From the NCBI GenBank assembly GCA_040775095.1, contig JAXGTD010000169.1, forward strand, positions 1-7,476: 7,476 bases of DNA. Direction: 5' to 3'. Positions 6,439 to 7,476 of this stretch are shown one piece after another (the stretch's first letter is position 1; every line of letters starts with the position of its first letter). The stretch is from JAXGTD01 sp040775095. Its GTDB lineage: Bacteria; Pseudomonadota; Gammaproteobacteria; Chromatiales; Chromatiaceae. The notes beneath the pieces were generated by a model. That model saw nothing but the letters and a program-made list of their open reading frames with translations, searched no databases and was not told the origin of the DNA. A program made the position numbers and the translations under genes.

Positions 6439-6878
6439 CGAATCGAGCGCACCGGTCCAGAAGCCGAGCTCGGGCGCCGGACGAAATCTGCAATGCCCGA
6501 CGCCCGAAGACGGTACTATGCAACGCCGCCGGCGGCAGACCCCCGTGGTTGCGCCAGGTCCGCCAACGCGGCGGTGCGCCGTGGGTTGATCCGATTGCAT
6601 CGCCCGCGACCAGGGAAACACTGGTCTCGGCCATCCGTGGACGAGATCAGCGCGCAATCCGACAAGCCGTGTTTCTCGGATTGCTCCATCTTCGGCGGCA
6701 TACAACCGTCGGAAATGACGGGCCATCGACGGGCCCGGACAGGAAACGCCCTGACCCGCGTTTCCTCAGCACGCGTTCCCCGAGACGGTGCCGGTAGCGG
6801 ACGACGTACGACGCCCGCGATGCGAGCGATCCGTCCGGGGAAACACCCTATCGAAAACCTTTGGAGGAAGTTGTCTCG
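6423..6878 (+). other. Gene-free structured region upstream of the DUF302 gene
   Basis: No frame in this stretch has a protein-like composition that I recognise. It holds three spaced perfect inverted repeats. GACCAG/CTGGTC (6608-6613, 6621-6626) flanks a GGAAACA loop. GCAATCCGA/TCGGATTGC (6654-6662, 6676-6684) has a 13-base loop. AGGAAACGC/GCGTTTCCT (6741-6749, 6758-6766) has an 8-base loop. A TACTAT at 6514-6519, preceded by GG, could be a -10, although no good -35 is present. Transcription from there would include all three hairpins in a leader of about 350 bases. It could also be a separate small RNA, or an untranslated remnant. Confidence 0.45.
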
Positions 6879-7424
6879 ATGTTCAAGAAACCTTGGTTCA
6901 TGTTGCTTATCGGCTTCGCGCTTGGGGCCCTCGTCGTCTGGTGGCCCGCGGGGCTTGGCATCCACACATTCATGGTCGTCGAGACGAAGAGCTCGATGAA
7001 TTATGACGACACGGTGGAGGCGATCAAGGATGTGACTCTCGCCAAGGGCTGGAAGGTGCCAACCGTACACAAGCTCGACAAGACGATGCAGAAGTTCGGG
7101 TACGACGTCCTTCCAGTCGCCGTCATCGAGCTTTGCCATCCGGCCCACGCGGCCAAGATCCTCAAGGAGGACGACGCGCGGATGGTCTCATCGTTCATGC
7201 CATGCCGCGTCGCGGTCTACCAGAAGGCGGACGGCTCGGTGATCATCTCGCGCATGAACAGCTCGTTGATGAGCAGGATCTTCCCGAACGCGATCTCAGA
7301 GGTCATGGGCAACGCCACGGCCGAGGTGGAAGACATCATCACCACAGCCCTGGCCACCCCTCCCTCGCCACGCAAGCCGGGCGCAGCCCCGGCCGCCGCG
7401 GCGCCAGAGGCCGCGCACGGCTGA
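6879..7424 (+). CDS. Membrane-anchored DUF302 domain protein
   Basis: The 181-aa protein has a short basic N-terminus (MFKKP), one hydrophobic segment (about 7-28), a DUF302 domain (about 38-155) and a low-complexity tail of Ala and Pro (160-180). DUF302 is a small alpha/beta fold of unknown biochemical role (the TT1751-like superfamily). Two cysteines, C86 in ELCHP and C109 in MPCRV, lie at the positions where many members carry conserved Cys, so metal or redox chemistry is possible but unproven. The start is the ATG at 6879, eight bases after a strong GGAGGAAG; the TTG at 6861 would put that binding site inside the coding region. The anchor has no cleavage site that I see, so the domain probably stays tethered on the periplasmic side. 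It is 456 bp from the exporter gene and likely transcribed separately. Confidence 0.87.
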   Translation: MFKKPWFMLLIGFALGALVVWWPAGLGIHTFMVVETKSSMNYDDTVEAIKDVTLAKGWKVPTVHKLDKTMQKFGYDVLPVAVIELCHPAHAAKILKEDDARMVSSFMPCRVAVYQKADGSVIISRMNSSLMSRIFPNAISEVMGNATAEVEDIITTALATPPSPRKPGAAPAAAAPEAAHG

Positions 7425-7456
7425 TCCCTTGCTGACCAGCCATTGACGGGGCGTGG

Positions 7457-7476
7457 TCCCGGTCTGCAGACCGGGA
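7457..7476 (+). terminator. 20-bp perfect palindrome at the window edge, probable terminator stem
   Basis: TCCCGGTC (7457-7464) and GACCGGGA (7469-7476) are perfect inverted repeats around TGCA, which makes the whole 20 bp self-complementary. It begins 33 bases after the DUF302 stop. The strong G/C stem with a four-base loop is typical of a Rho-independent terminator. The expected T-run would lie just beyond the last base of the window, so it cannot be confirmed here. Confidence 0.6.

Noticed and set aside
6600..6770. CRISPR array suggested by recurrent GGAAAC motifs
   Set aside because: The copies are only about ten bases long, unequally spaced (roughly 129 and 96 bases apart) and imperfect. 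There is no repeat-spacer periodicity and no cas gene in the window.
6861..6878. TTG start six codons upstream for the DUF302 protein
   Set aside because: The codons from 6861 are themselves the GGAGGAAG ribosome binding site for the ATG at 6879.
6493..7148. Overlapping frames on both strands (about 168 and 210 codons) in the spacer before the DUF302 gene
   Set aside because: Their compositions are Arg/Ser/Gly/Pro-rich and match no family I know, they overlap one another and the DUF302 coding region, and none has a convincing ribosome binding site.

Overview
The window is a GC-rich (roughly two thirds GC by eye) bacterial chromosome segment. Its gene families point to a gammaproteobacterium: a DUF2058/YaiL-like protein ending in the family's VPDDLMW signature, a YjjV-like TatD hydrolase, TcdA, a Skp/OmpH chaperone, a YdcH-like DUF465 protein and an MsbA-related ABC exporter. 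I cannot name genus or species. I see no phage genes, transposases, CRISPR repeats, tRNA or rRNA genes.

Layout. Positions 2-34 may be the last codons of a rightward gene that converges on the first operon. A leftward four-gene cluster runs from about 2976 down to 71, in transcription order: DUF2058 protein, NYN/OST-HTH putative RNase, TatD-family metal hydrolase, and tcdA (tRNA t6A dehydratase). Gaps are 31 and 44 bp, and the last pair overlaps in a TTGA, so this is probably one operon with an RNA/nucleic-acid theme. A 290-bp divergent region (2977-3266) separates it from the rightward genes and holds inverted repeats and weak promoter candidates for both directions. The rightward genes are skp (3267-3785), followed by a terminator-like hairpin; a 78-aa DUF465 protein (4063-4299), followed by a perfect hairpin without a T-tract; a 616-aa half-size ABC exporter (4572-6422); and a membrane-anchored DUF302 protein (6879-7424). 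A perfect 20-bp palindrome at the right edge is probably the start of that last gene's terminator.

How the genes fit together. Skp works on outer-membrane proteins in the periplasm, and the ABC exporter probably moves a lipid or hydrophobic substrate across the inner membrane. The rightward half therefore has an envelope flavour, but spacings of 270-460 bp suggest separate transcription units rather than one operon.

Most of the window is ordinary housekeeping sequence, and I do not see a clearly new multi-gene system. The best candidate for something undescribed is the roughly 450-bp gene-free stretch 6423-6878. It carries three spaced perfect inverted repeats (6, 9 and 9 bp arms) and three copies of a GGAAAC-centred motif just upstream of the DUF302 gene, which would fit a long structured leader or a small RNA. 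The second is the NYN/OST-HTH protein encoded with the DUF2058 protein and tcdA.
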